From Planktothrix sp. PCC 11201 (GTDB lineage: Bacteria > Cyanobacteriota > Cyanobacteriia > Cyanobacteriales > Microcoleaceae): DNA of 56,034 nucleotides. The notes under the pieces were generated by a model, which worked only from the letters and a program-made list of their open reading frames with translations, ran no database searches and was not told the origin of the DNA. Position numbers and translations under genes: made by a program. The stretch spans positions 1 to 56,034 of the forward strand of contig NZ_LT797699.1 of assembly GCF_900009135.1 (NCBI RefSeq). The letters run 5' to 3'. Positions 1 to 5,962 of this stretch are shown piece by piece (the stretch's first letter is position 1; each line of letters begins with the position of its first letter).

Positions 1-56
1 TTTCTTGCTTCTTTTAACTGTTCGATTAATAATTGTTTCCAATCTTGATTATCCAT
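1..56 (-). CDS. N-terminal fragment of an unidentified gene leaving the window
   Basis: An ATG on the minus strand at 54-56 opens a frame that stays open to the window edge and reads MDNQDWKQLLIEQLKEAR. The peptide is charged and helical and matches no family I recognise. It is divergent from the gene starting at 92, so the 35 bp between them would have to hold both promoters. No strong Shine-Dalgarno sequence precedes the ATG. Only 18 codons are visible, so this is a tentative call. Confidence 0.4.
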   Translation of the reverse strand, partial: MDNQDWKQLLIEQLKEAR

Positions 57-91
57 ATGTAATAATTTAGAAAGAGTTTAGAAGATATCCC

Positions 92-364
92 ATGAATATA
101 AATTATAATCTATTATTTTTATTTGTTAGCAATATTATCGCTTTAGGTTTAGCTGTATGGAGATTATCTCAATGGGAAGAAAGATTACAGCATCAAATTA
201 ATGAAAATAAAAAAGATATTAATTGTGGGTTAGAATCTTTGCGCTCCGAAATGCGTAGACGAGATTATTTAATGGGAATTAAACTTAATACCCTTATTAA
301 GTTTATTGAAAAAACGAGTGATTACCAACCACCTACTATGGATGATTTCGATATTAAGGATTAA
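92..364 (+). CDS. small membrane-anchored coiled-coil protein, unknown function
   Basis: This 90-residue protein has one hydrophobic N-terminal segment (about residues 6-24). A charged, probably coiled-coil stretch (about 26-58) follows, and then an acidic C-terminus. The layout suggests a membrane anchor with a cytoplasmic helical tail, similar to small single-pass proteins common in cyanobacteria. A weak AGAAG ribosome-binding site lies 10 bp before the ATG. I recognise no family. It may belong to the mobile element or to cargo near its left end, which is not in the window. Confidence 0.55.
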   Translation: MNINYNLLFLFVSNIIALGLAVWRLSQWEERLQHQINENKKDINCGLESLRSEMRRRDYLMGIKLNTLIKFIEKTSDYQPPTMDDFDIKD

Positions 365-409
365 TTGAAAATGGTACAATAAAGGGTTATTTGTTTTGGA
401 GTGAGTTTT

Positions 410-592
410 ATGGCTGGAAAAGGTGGAAATACCAAGAGCGATATTGATTTTCGGTTAAGCTGTCCTACTGTAAGAATCCCCAAGCCCTATCATCGCGCTT
501 GCCAGGAATATGCTAAGGAGCTAGAAAACCGAGATGTTGAATCAGGAAAAGTGTATCAAGCCGATGATGGAAAATGGTATTACCGCGATTAA
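410..592 (+). CDS. small hypothetical protein (60 aa)
   Basis: I chose the ATG at 410 because GGAG (398-401) sits 8 bp upstream. A GTG at 401 in the same frame would overlap that ribosome-binding site. The product is about 60 residues, polar, with a basic and aromatic C-terminal end (YQADDGKWYYRD). No domain is recognised. A clear terminator follows at 661-687, so the gene ends its own short transcript. Its function cannot be inferred from the sequence. Confidence 0.55.
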   Translation: MAGKGGNTKSDIDFRLSCPTVRIPKPYHRACQEYAKELENRDVESGKVYQADDGKWYYRD

Positions 593-660
593 TCCAAGTA
601 TTGTTATAAGCTATTGACTTAAACCCATACTTAATAATCTTTCGTAATATTACTTTACAG

Positions 661-687
661 GAATCCTATTGACGGATTCTTTTTTTT
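661..687 (+). terminator. rho-independent terminator
   Basis: GAATCC (661-666) pairs with GGATTC (674-679) around a 7-nt loop and is followed directly by eight T (680-687). It lies 69 bp after the stop codon at 592 and separates that gene from the next transcription unit. Confidence 0.8.
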
Positions 688-709
688 GTTGCTACTGTAG
701 GTTTATTGG

Positions 710-742
710 TGAAACATCAATTGCTATAGATGAAACATCAAT
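710..742 (+). promoter_or_regulatory. two direct repeats 21 bp apart, probable operator
   Basis: TGAAACATCAAT occurs at 710-721 and again at 731-742. The 21-bp start-to-start spacing equals two helical turns, which places both copies on the same face of the DNA. They sit 38 bp upstream of the ATG at 780, the usual place for a repressor or activator site. The binding protein is unknown; the ribbon-helix-helix protein at 4983 is one candidate within the element. Confidence 0.5.
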
Positions 743-779
743 AAAGTTAAGTAAACAATGAGCGCATAAGGAAAACAAA

Positions 780-1088
780 ATGCCTAGACATAAAAAGACC
801 GTTAGCTTAACAACTGCTAATGACGCAGAGTTAACAAAAGTAATTCCCCATTTGACTCAATTGATTATGTCGATTAGTCCATTATATCCAGGGTTTCCAG
901 CTTTAACTTTGCACGATAAATTACAAAACGACAATTGGGATTTAAGCCCCCATGAACAACAATTTTTGTACGCAGGGATTGAGATGTTATCCATTCTGAG
1001 TAACGAGTTAAGACTCAATAACACATCTAGTTTTAAGTCAAAAATTGAGCAGAAAATTGAGTTGGCTCAAGCCCAAAATTCTCTCTAG
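780..1088 (+). CDS. hypothetical protein of the mobile element (102 aa)
   Basis: This 102-residue protein has a basic N-terminus (MPRHKKTVSLTTANDAE). The rest looks mainly helical, with the segment LSPHEQQFLYAGIEMLSILS in the middle. A purine-rich AAGGAAA precedes the ATG. No family is recognised. It is the first gene after the 21-bp-spaced direct repeats and is followed at 1094 by the first copy of the element's hairpin repeat, so it probably forms a single-gene transcription unit. The basic start and the operator-like repeats would fit an early regulator, but that is only a guess. Confidence 0.55.
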   Translation: MPRHKKTVSLTTANDAELTKVIPHLTQLIMSISPLYPGFPALTLHDKLQNDNWDLSPHEQQFLYAGIEMLSILSNELRLNNTSSFKSKIEQKIELAQAQNSL

Positions 1089-1093
1089 TTGAC

Positions 1094-1151
1094 CTCTAAT
1101 TATTTTCTATAGCCGCAATGGATAGCGGCTATAGACAGAAAACCTAACCAC
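1094..1151 (+). repeat. 58-bp hairpin leader repeat, copy 1
   Basis: This block is identical over all 58 bp to 2999-3056. It contains a perfect 10-bp palindrome, CTATAGCCGC (1107-1116) and GCGGCTATAG (1125-1134), around the loop AATGGATA. No T-run follows on either strand, so it is not a standard terminator. It lies 7 bp before the ATG at 1159, in the leader of that gene. See the finding on the three copies. Confidence 0.85.
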
Positions 1152-1158
1152 TAACACG

Positions 1159-1458
1159 ATGGATAATGACATCTACGACTGGACAGAAGTGATGGGAAAC
1201 AACATGATCACCCCTACACCCAGAATGGTTTATCTAAAACATCACATTCTTACCCGTAAAACCCGATTAAAAAGGGAAGGTAAGGACGGGATTGTTAGAC
1301 CTTTAAGGGTTAAGCATGATATTCACTTTGTAGTTTGGAGAATCGCTAACGTTTTAAAAGACTTTAAGTCATGTGATGAAGAAAAACTAAGAGAGGTTTT
1401 TGAATTAGTGATCCACGAAATTAATTCCAGGGGTGATGCTAATGAAGTATCAGAATAG
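1159..1458 (+). CDS. hypothetical basic protein of the mobile element (99 aa)
   Basis: This 99-residue protein has a basic central segment (about residues 29-52, rich in K and R) and a helical, more acidic C-terminal half. It is not recognised. Translation would start at the ATG right after hairpin repeat copy 1, without a clear Shine-Dalgarno sequence, so its leader may be controlled by the hairpin. Its 3' end overlaps the next gene by 17 bp, which implies translational coupling with the nuclease gene. The basic patch allows nucleic-acid binding as a guess. Confidence 0.55.
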   Translation: MDNDIYDWTEVMGNNMITPTPRMVYLKHHILTRKTRLKREGKDGIVRPLRVKHDIHFVVWRIANVLKDFKSCDEEKLREVFELVIHEINSRGDANEVSE

Positions 1459-1858
1459 TCCTGTAATAATGTACGGGATACAGTTTGATTCTAAGTGGGA
1501 GTGTGAAGTTTATAGACTTATCAAGTCTATAATTCCCCCAAGCTATATTTCTGTTCACGAAAGAGTGTTAATCAAGCCTACGACTAAAAATTATCGTGCG
1601 AGATATTGGAATTGTGACTTCATTATCAAAGATGATTTTGATAACCCCCTGCTACTAGTTGAAGCGAAGGGTATGCCTACAAGAGAATTTTTGAGGCAAC
1701 TACAGTTGTTAGATGCCTTTGAACCTACATTGATTGGCAAAATCAGAATCGTTCAACAGCAATCAACAAAAATTGATGAATGCTTTACCTCTCTTAATCC
1801 AACACAATTACAGGCGGAATTAAAGATTGTTTCAAAACAACTAAAAGGTGATTCATGA
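1442..1858 (+). CDS. PD-(D/E)XK nuclease-like protein (DUF1064/phage endonuclease type)
   Basis: The protein of about 138 residues carries the layout of small phage PD-(D/E)XK endonucleases. An N-terminal Glu lies in DSKWECEVYRL, followed by a basic segment, then Asp in WNCDFII and the E-x-K pair in LLLVEAKG. These residues form the metal-dependent phosphodiester-cleavage site in that superfamily. DUF1064-type proteins of phages have similar length and order. I chose the ATG at 1442 because AGGGG lies 8 bp upstream; GTG 1433 and ATG 1436 crowd that site. It overlaps the preceding gene by 17 bp and the next one by ATGA (1855-1858), so it is in an operon. A junction-resolving or DNA-processing role in element replication is an inference. 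Confidence 0.65.
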   Translation: MKYQNSPVIMYGIQFDSKWECEVYRLIKSIIPPSYISVHERVLIKPTTKNYRARYWNCDFIIKDDFDNPLLLVEAKGMPTREFLRQLQLLDAFEPTLIGKIRIVQQQSTKIDECFTSLNPTQLQAELKIVSKQLKGDS

Positions 1859-2106
1859 ACATTACAGATACCGACACTCAAACCCTAACAGATGAGCAAT
1901 TCATTAACTTGTTAGCATTTGCTTTTTTAATTTTGGTCAATGAAGTTACTGATGATGAAACCCGAAATGAGGTGAGTTCTTTAGTTGCAGAACAAGCTGT
2001 TCACATGACCGGTAATATGGAACCCGAGGATCTTAAACTGTTAGTTGATGCAGCAAGAAAGGCGTTCACTGCTGACTGGTATTTCTATCAGAACAACAAA
2101 AATTAA
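1855..2106 (+). CDS. small acidic helical protein, unknown function
   Basis: This 83-residue acidic protein starts in the ATGA overlap with the nuclease gene, so the two are translationally coupled. Most of the chain is predicted helical, with a hydrophobic stretch (FINLLAFAFLILVNEV) that is too amphipathic to be a safe membrane segment. The acidity and the coupling make a partner or inhibitor of the nuclease conceivable, but nothing in the sequence proves it. No family is recognised. Confidence 0.55.
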   Translation: MNITDTDTQTLTDEQFINLLAFAFLILVNEVTDDETRNEVSSLVAEQAVHMTGNMEPEDLKLLVDAARKAFTADWYFYQNNKN

Positions 2107-2184
2107 TTGCTTGACCGAAACGTCGTTAAACTACCCATCAGTTATTAGTTATCAGGATTAAAACTTTAGTAAGTAGGTGAGAGT

Positions 2185-2988
2185 ATGTATCGCTACAATA
2201 AAATCAGTGAAAAACTGAGTAAGTTAACTTTTGATAGCTATAATCGTCAGGATAGTGAGTTAACTTTCTTGGAAGCAAAGATTGTTAAAACCGAAAATTT
2301 TCTAACGATTTACGGTGCAATTTTGCCGGGAATATCTGGAAAATTTACTAACATAACAAAAGCAAAAAAACTGGATGACGGTAAATGGGGTAACGACCCT
2401 GACTTTAAGTTTCCAGTAGAAGGATTAGAAGCTAACCCCATGCCGTTAGTAATGATTCAAATACCTATCAAGGCATTCACTAACGATAAAGGTAAGGATA
2501 TCAAACCTTCTGTGAGTGAAGAATTTATTGCCAAAAAGTTGTTAGAAGATTTTGGCAATGGTGGAATGTTTGAGGGAATGTTGGATCTCGGTGTCGATAA
2601 AACAAGGATAGCTAAGTATGAGGAGTACATCGGATATGGTGACGCAGGATTATCCCGTGCGGTCGGAGTCTTAAAGGAGTTTTATAACGTATCGAAAATT
2701 GACGCTTTGACAACGATAACCGATGACGTTTTAAGTCAGGACACTAATGGAGCCAAAGGTAACGGGTACGGTGGGAAAAATTTTGTCCCTAAAGAGACAG
2801 AATCAGAGCGACTCAATGCCCGTGCCGAGTTCGCTAAACGATTCTTAGCTGATGACTGGGACAAAACCAAAGATTTCTCTGTGATTACATTTGATAGTTG
2901 CTTAACCCTCTGGGATGGACGCTCTCACGACTTAGGACAAAGTGGATGTCAGTATATGACAGACATTCTTAAAAATATCCTTTCTTAG
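2185..2988 (+). CDS. unknown protein next to the element ATPase (267 aa)
   Basis: This is a soluble 267-residue protein without recognised domains. The N-terminal two-thirds alternate short strand-like segments (LTIYGAILPGISGKF, PLVMIQIPI). A glycine- and asparagine-rich linker (about residues 188-200) separates them from a C-terminal part ending YMTDILKNIL. GTGAG lies just before the ATG. The gene is followed directly by hairpin repeat copy 2 and then the AAA+ ATPase. In small mobile replicons the gene beside the replicative helicase is often an initiator, primase or single-strand-binding protein, so such a role is possible, but I see no catalytic motif supporting it. Confidence 0.6.
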   Translation: MYRYNKISEKLSKLTFDSYNRQDSELTFLEAKIVKTENFLTIYGAILPGISGKFTNITKAKKLDDGKWGNDPDFKFPVEGLEANPMPLVMIQIPIKAFTNDKGKDIKPSVSEEFIAKKLLEDFGNGGMFEGMLDLGVDKTRIAKYEEYIGYGDAGLSRAVGVLKEFYNVSKIDALTTITDDVLSQDTNGAKGNGYGGKNFVPKETESERLNARAEFAKRFLADDWDKTKDFSVITFDSCLTLWDGRSHDLGQSGCQYMTDILKNILS

Positions 2989-2998
2989 TAGTAACAAG

Positions 2999-3056
2999 CT
3001 CTAATTATTTTCTATAGCCGCAATGGATAGCGGCTATAGACAGAAAACCTAACCAC
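2999..3056 (+). repeat. 58-bp hairpin leader repeat, copy 2
   Basis: Identical over 58 bp to copy 1 at 1094-1151. The palindrome arms are at 3012-3021 and 3030-3039. The repeat lies 11 bp before the ATG of the ATPase gene at 3068, and the ribosome-binding site (AAGGA) follows it immediately. It again acts as the leader of a downstream gene. Confidence 0.85.
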
Positions 3057-3067
3057 ACGAAAGGAAT

Positions 3068-4240
3068 ATGGAACATTTAGACTTTGTTGATTATCGACTT
3101 GACAGAGAGGAGGACGGCATAGATTATCGTGACCTCTGCGATCCAAAAGATAATTTTTATTCAAGAATCGACTCCCTTCTGTCTCAGATAGTGATTTTAC
3201 CGTCCAGTGACTTGCAGACAATCCCGTTAATCTCGTTCCTGTTAACACCGAGTGCAATGTCAAATAACTTACCCATAGGGGTGCTATACGGTGCAAGCGG
3301 TAGCGGCAAAAGTGAGACAGCAAAATTTATCGCAACATTACACAACACCCCTATGCAGACCGCAGCGAGTACGTTCGCGAGTATCCGTAACCTGATTTCA
3401 AATAGCCGCTATTATGATAGCGATAAAGAGTTTGAGAAAAATTTTTTATTGGTTTGGGATGATATCAACGAAAAGGTTTTTACCGATTCAGAACAAATGT
3501 TTTCAATGTTTAAAAGCGGTATTAATCGAAAATCAGTTATCACTATTGCTGACAAGATGGGGATAAACATGGAGTTTTACCCGTTCTCGCCAAAGCTGGT
3601 TAGTACCGTTAATCCGTTCTGGGATAACCCTAAGCTAACTGAATTAAAACGCCGTTTAATACCGTTTTTATTCTCTAAAATCCAAGATTATTCAAGTGTA
3701 GAAGTTAACCTACTCTCTGTAGAAGATATTAACTTCAATGGATTAAATAGCGAATTTGAACAATTCTGGCACATCCAAGAAAATAGAACGAGCTTTAACC
3801 AAAAAAAACGGGGGCTTGCCCGATTGAAAAGTGAAATAATCCCGTTAGAAGTTTTTCGACTGTATCAAGATAATATGGCTGCGTGTTGCGTATTACTTGA
3901 TATTCCACTTAAAGAAGCATTAACGCTTTGGGAAAAATACTTCCAATTCATAAACGAAAAGATATTTGATACTAATGTTGGTATCAAGCGAATTTTTGAA
4001 GATTATATCGATAGAGAGGAGAATGAAGTTTTAGAGATAATGGAAATTCAGAATAAATTATCTGAGAGAATCTTCATTAAACCCCTAACAATCTTTGATT
4101 ATTTAGATGGTTGTTACTCTAACGGTGAGATATCTCAAAAACCAGATAGAGCGATTATTGAGGGTTTGTTAGTAGGTTGTGGATATCAAAAGACCAAAAC
4201 AAAGATTGGTTATCAGTGGACTAAAACATTAAATCTGTAA
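3068..4240 (+). CDS. AAA+/SF3-helicase-like ATPase of the mobile element
   Basis: This 390-residue protein has a complete ATPase core. Walker A is GASGSGKS (residues 75-82), Walker B is FLLVWDD (126-132), a sensor-1 polar residue lies in LVSTVN (about 177-182), and paired arginines in TELKRRLIPF (195-196) could be the arginine finger. The spacing fits phage and plasmid superfamily-3 helicases or closely related AAA+ replication ATPases. The N-terminal 65 residues are too short for a primase, so any priming activity would have to come from another gene such as the one at 2185. The C-terminal part (about 330-390) may be a winged-helix domain. I infer that it unwinds or remodels the element's origin. 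Confidence 0.65.
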   Translation: MEHLDFVDYRLDREEDGIDYRDLCDPKDNFYSRIDSLLSQIVILPSSDLQTIPLISFLLTPSAMSNNLPIGVLYGASGSGKSETAKFIATLHNTPMQTAASTFASIRNLISNSRYYDSDKEFEKNFLLVWDDINEKVFTDSEQMFSMFKSGINRKSVITIADKMGINMEFYPFSPKLVSTVNPFWDNPKLTELKRRLIPFLFSKIQDYSSVEVNLLSVEDINFNGLNSEFEQFWHIQENRTSFNQKKRGLARLKSEIIPLEVFRLYQDNMAACCVLLDIPLKEALTLWEKYFQFINEKIFDTNVGIKRIFEDYIDREENEVLEIMEIQNKLSERIFIKPLTIFDYLDGCYSNGEISQKPDRAIIEGLLVGCGYQKTKTKIGYQWTKTLNL

Positions 4241-4298
4241 ATAATCAGTCATCAGTTATCAGTTTTAACCAAATCTATCAGGATTGAGGATTAAACCA

Positions 4299-4712
4299 AT
4301 GAAAATTAGAACAATCAAACTCAAACATTGTGATTTATGGTCAGTCAGTCTTTCAAGGGATATTAACTTGTGTTTGAGTTTCTTTTCGTTAAAAGCATTA
4401 ATCATTAAGCCGGAATTTTTCACTAAAGGAATAATGGGGTCACAAATAACAACCTTTAATCTTTTCACCCTTTCAATTCAATTAATCACCCCTAGATTAT
4501 TCTTTTGGGTTAATGACAATAAACTAATTAATCTAGCGGTAAATATCCTACATGACAGGGCTTTAGAATTACAGGATTATCAAGTTGATTACCTACTCGG
4601 GAATATTGAGTACAACGCTGAAAAAATGGCAGACTGCAACGCAGAATCAAGTGTTTTATGGAATTTAATCAATTTTTATGGAGTTAATAAAGAGGTAATA
4701 CTGAAGCGATGA
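4299..4712 (+). CDS. hypothetical protein of the mobile element (137 aa)
   Basis: I place the start at the ATG at 4299, with GAGG (4286-4289) 9 bp upstream; a TTG at 4284 in frame would overlap that site. The product of about 137 residues has a basic N-terminal half rich in hydrophobic strands (LCLSFFSLKALIIK, LFTLSIQLITPRLFFWV) and an acidic helical C-terminal half with two Cys-containing segments. It shares ATGA (4709-4712) with the next gene, so the two are coupled. No family is recognised. Confidence 0.5.
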   Translation: MKIRTIKLKHCDLWSVSLSRDINLCLSFFSLKALIIKPEFFTKGIMGSQITTFNLFTLSIQLITPRLFFWVNDNKLINLAVNILHDRALELQDYQVDYLLGNIEYNAEKMADCNAESSVLWNLINFYGVNKEVILKR

Positions 4713-4909
4713 AATATTTACTTGAATTTAAGACGGAGGACGACTACGAAATTAAGGAAATAGAGTTTGACACGATACAGGAGGTTTGTGAATTTGTCAT
4801 CAAAAACAGAACCGATATGTGGGAATACTGGTTACTCTATGATCCTAAAGGTAATTGGATTGCAGACAATTGGACAGGTCTTAATAGTAGTTGGCTGATT
4901 GACCTCTAA
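4709..4909 (+). CDS. small acidic protein, unknown function (66 aa)
   Basis: This 66-residue acidic protein is rich in aromatic residues (five Trp). It starts within the stop codon of the preceding gene (ATGA overlap). The pattern MKYLLEFKTEDDYEIKEIEF suggests an alternating beta-strand start. No family is recognised. Its last codons run into the left flank of hairpin repeat copy 3, so the repeat's TTGACCTCTAAT flank is partly coding here. Confidence 0.5.
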   Translation: MKYLLEFKTEDDYEIKEIEFDTIQEVCEFVIKNRTDMWEYWLLYDPKGNWIADNWTGLNSSWLIDL

Positions 4910-4955
4910 TTTCCTTTTATAGCCGCTATCCATTGCGGCTATAGAAAATAATTAG
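4899..4955 (+). repeat. hairpin leader repeat, copy 3, core inverted
   Basis: The left flank TTGACCTCTAATT (4899-4911) is the same as at copy 1 (1089-1101). The palindrome (about 4917-4944) is in the opposite orientation, since its loop reads TATCCATT instead of AATGGATA. The right flank AAAATAATTAG (4945-4955) is the reverse complement of the left flank of copies 1 and 2. The core and one flank have therefore been inverted while the outer left flank kept its orientation. It precedes the ribbon-helix-helix gene. Confidence 0.8.
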
Positions 4956-4982
4956 CTACACATAGAAGGAATGCTGGACATT

Positions 4983-5225
4983 ATGGGCAAAATTGACAAC
5001 CTAGAAAAAGGTAGGCAAAAAATATTTAATGATGATTTGGAAAAGGTACGAACCACGCTAACCCTATCTAAATCATCCCGTGAGTTTCTAAGTAATAGGG
5101 GTAATAAGATGAGCGAAACTATAGAAGCGTTGGTCTGGTTAGCATCTAACGGCAAGTCGGGGTATTTAAGCCAAAGATTTGAACTATGGAAGGAGTTGCC
5201 ACCGGGTAAATTTAAACATCGGTAA
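4983..5225 (+). CDS. ribbon-helix-helix (CopG/Arc-like) DNA-binding protein
   Basis: The protein of about 80 residues contains a segment typical of ribbon-helix-helix repressors: a beta-strand, RTTLTLS, then helix A (KSSREFLSNRGN) and helix B starting at MSETIEALVWLA. Such proteins dimerise and insert the strand pair into the major groove. I prefer the ATG at 4983, because the ATG at 4971 directly abuts the AGAAGGA site with no spacer; 4971 remains possible. The gene directly follows hairpin repeat copy 3, so autoregulation through that palindrome is an obvious but untested idea. It is the best regulator candidate in the element. Confidence 0.6.
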   Translation: MGKIDNLEKGRQKIFNDDLEKVRTTLTLSKSSREFLSNRGNKMSETIEALVWLASNGKSGYLSQRFELWKELPPGKFKHR

Positions 5226-5261
5226 TTTATTTTGTGCAACTACTTATTAGGAGATTAAACA

Positions 5262-5528
5262 ATGAATCATCAAATCAAACCATTTTCTAGGTATATATGG
5301 CAGATAACTTATCAATTTGGAGAATATGCCACTTATACCGAAACACTAAAAGAAGCAATGAATAATAGTTGTTTTCTTAATTATGCTGACCATGATGTAG
5401 AATGTGGGTTCTGGACATGGGATTCCATCGAAAAACACTGTAAAAAATACGGCTATGCCAGAGGGAGTTATGATGTAAAAAAAGATGATTATTGGTGGGA
5501 AGTTAAAAAAGTAAAACAATTTTCGTAA
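5262..5528 (+). CDS. hypothetical protein of the mobile element (88 aa)
   Basis: This 88-residue protein is rich in Tyr, Trp and Lys, with no recognised domain. A good ribosome-binding site (AGGAG) lies about 8 bp before the ATG. The gene is the last plus-strand gene of the element, and its stop codon abuts the large nested palindrome at 5529-5665. The palindrome could act as a 3' end structure for this transcript, although it has no T-run. Confidence 0.55.
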   Translation: MNHQIKPFSRYIWQITYQFGEYATYTETLKEAMNNSCFLNYADHDVECGFWTWDSIEKHCKKYGYARGSYDVKKDDYWWEVKKVKQFS

Positions 5529-5665
5529 AAACAGTATCCCCCCCAACCGGACAAAACCTCTTAAATGAAGCGTAGTAAAGTTGTCAAGAGGTACTCAGTG
5601 AAACGTCTCTTGACAAGTGAACAAGCGAAATAAAATAGAGGTTGACGGTTAGGGGGGGGATACTG
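5529..5665. repeat. 137-bp nested three-level palindrome
   Basis: Three inverted repeats are nested. The outer arms are ACAGTAT-C7-AACCG (5531-5549) against CGGTTA-G8-ATACTGT (5645-5665). The middle arms are AACCTCT (5555-5561) and AGAGGTT (5637-5643). The inner arms are TTGTCAAGAG (5581-5590) and CTCTTGACAA (5607-5616), around a 16-nt loop. About 36 base pairs could form. The inner right arm contains a consensus -35 hexamer TTGACA (5610-5615) with TAAAAT 15 bp further on. Possible identities are a structured RNA, a replication or transfer origin, or a MITE whose terminal inverted repeats are the outer arms. No partner gene allows a choice. Confidence 0.75.
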
Positions 5666-5720
5666 TTAATATAAGTTTGAGCTTGAGTTTAGTAAATCTC
5701 GCTTCTTAAAAAAATCAAAA

Positions 5721-5796
5721 CTACTATTAACCCTCCTGAACAGATACCCGGTTGCAACTTAATGGAAATCGGTAGTAGGTAATCCAGGGGGGTTTT
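5721..5796 (+). other. pseudoknot-like RNA segment, candidate
   Basis: AACCCTCCTG (5729-5738) can pair with CAGGGGGGTT (5785-5794) over 10 bp including one G-U pair. CTACTA (5721-5726), lying outside that stem, can pair with TAGTAG (5773-5778) inside its loop, the topology of an H-type pseudoknot. It lies in the 434-bp gene-free stretch between 5529 and 5962. Apart from the nested palindrome, this segment and the integrase terminator, I see nothing there. The pairing could arise by chance. Confidence 0.3.
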
Positions 5797-5906
5797 AAGT
5801 GTCTACTTTTTTACGGTTCTGTAGAAATATTTTCTATCTTCCCTTTATACATACCTTGGGAAGATTCACACTCAACACTCCCAATCCCTACCGACACAGC
5901 CCCAAT

Positions 5907-5935
5907 AAAAAAGCAACCCTGGTTAGAGGTTGCTT
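5907..5935 (-). terminator. terminator of the integrase gene
   Basis: Read on the minus strand, AAGCAACC and GGTTGCTT (5911-5918 and 5928-5935 on plus) form an 8-bp stem followed by a run of six T (5907-5912, overlapping the stem base). It lies 28 bp after the integrase stop codon. Confidence 0.8.
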
Positions 5936-5962
5936 GATAGATTTTTAATTTTGTCTTAGGCT

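Noticed and set aside
1107-1134. Intrinsic terminator at the hairpin repeats
   Set aside because: No T-run follows on either strand in any of the three copies, and each lies in a gene's leader rather than after an operon.
3012-3323. Minus-strand open frame over the start of the ATPase gene
   Set aside because: It is the reverse frame of a convincing ATPase with intact motifs and covers the hairpin repeat; no similarity to a protein family.
4971-4982. Earlier start of the ribbon-helix-helix protein
   Set aside because: The ATG at 4971 directly abuts the Shine-Dalgarno sequence; not excluded but less likely than 4983.
5529-5665. Retron or group II intron RNA
   Set aside because: No reverse transcriptase or maturase anywhere in the element, and no domain V-like hairpin.
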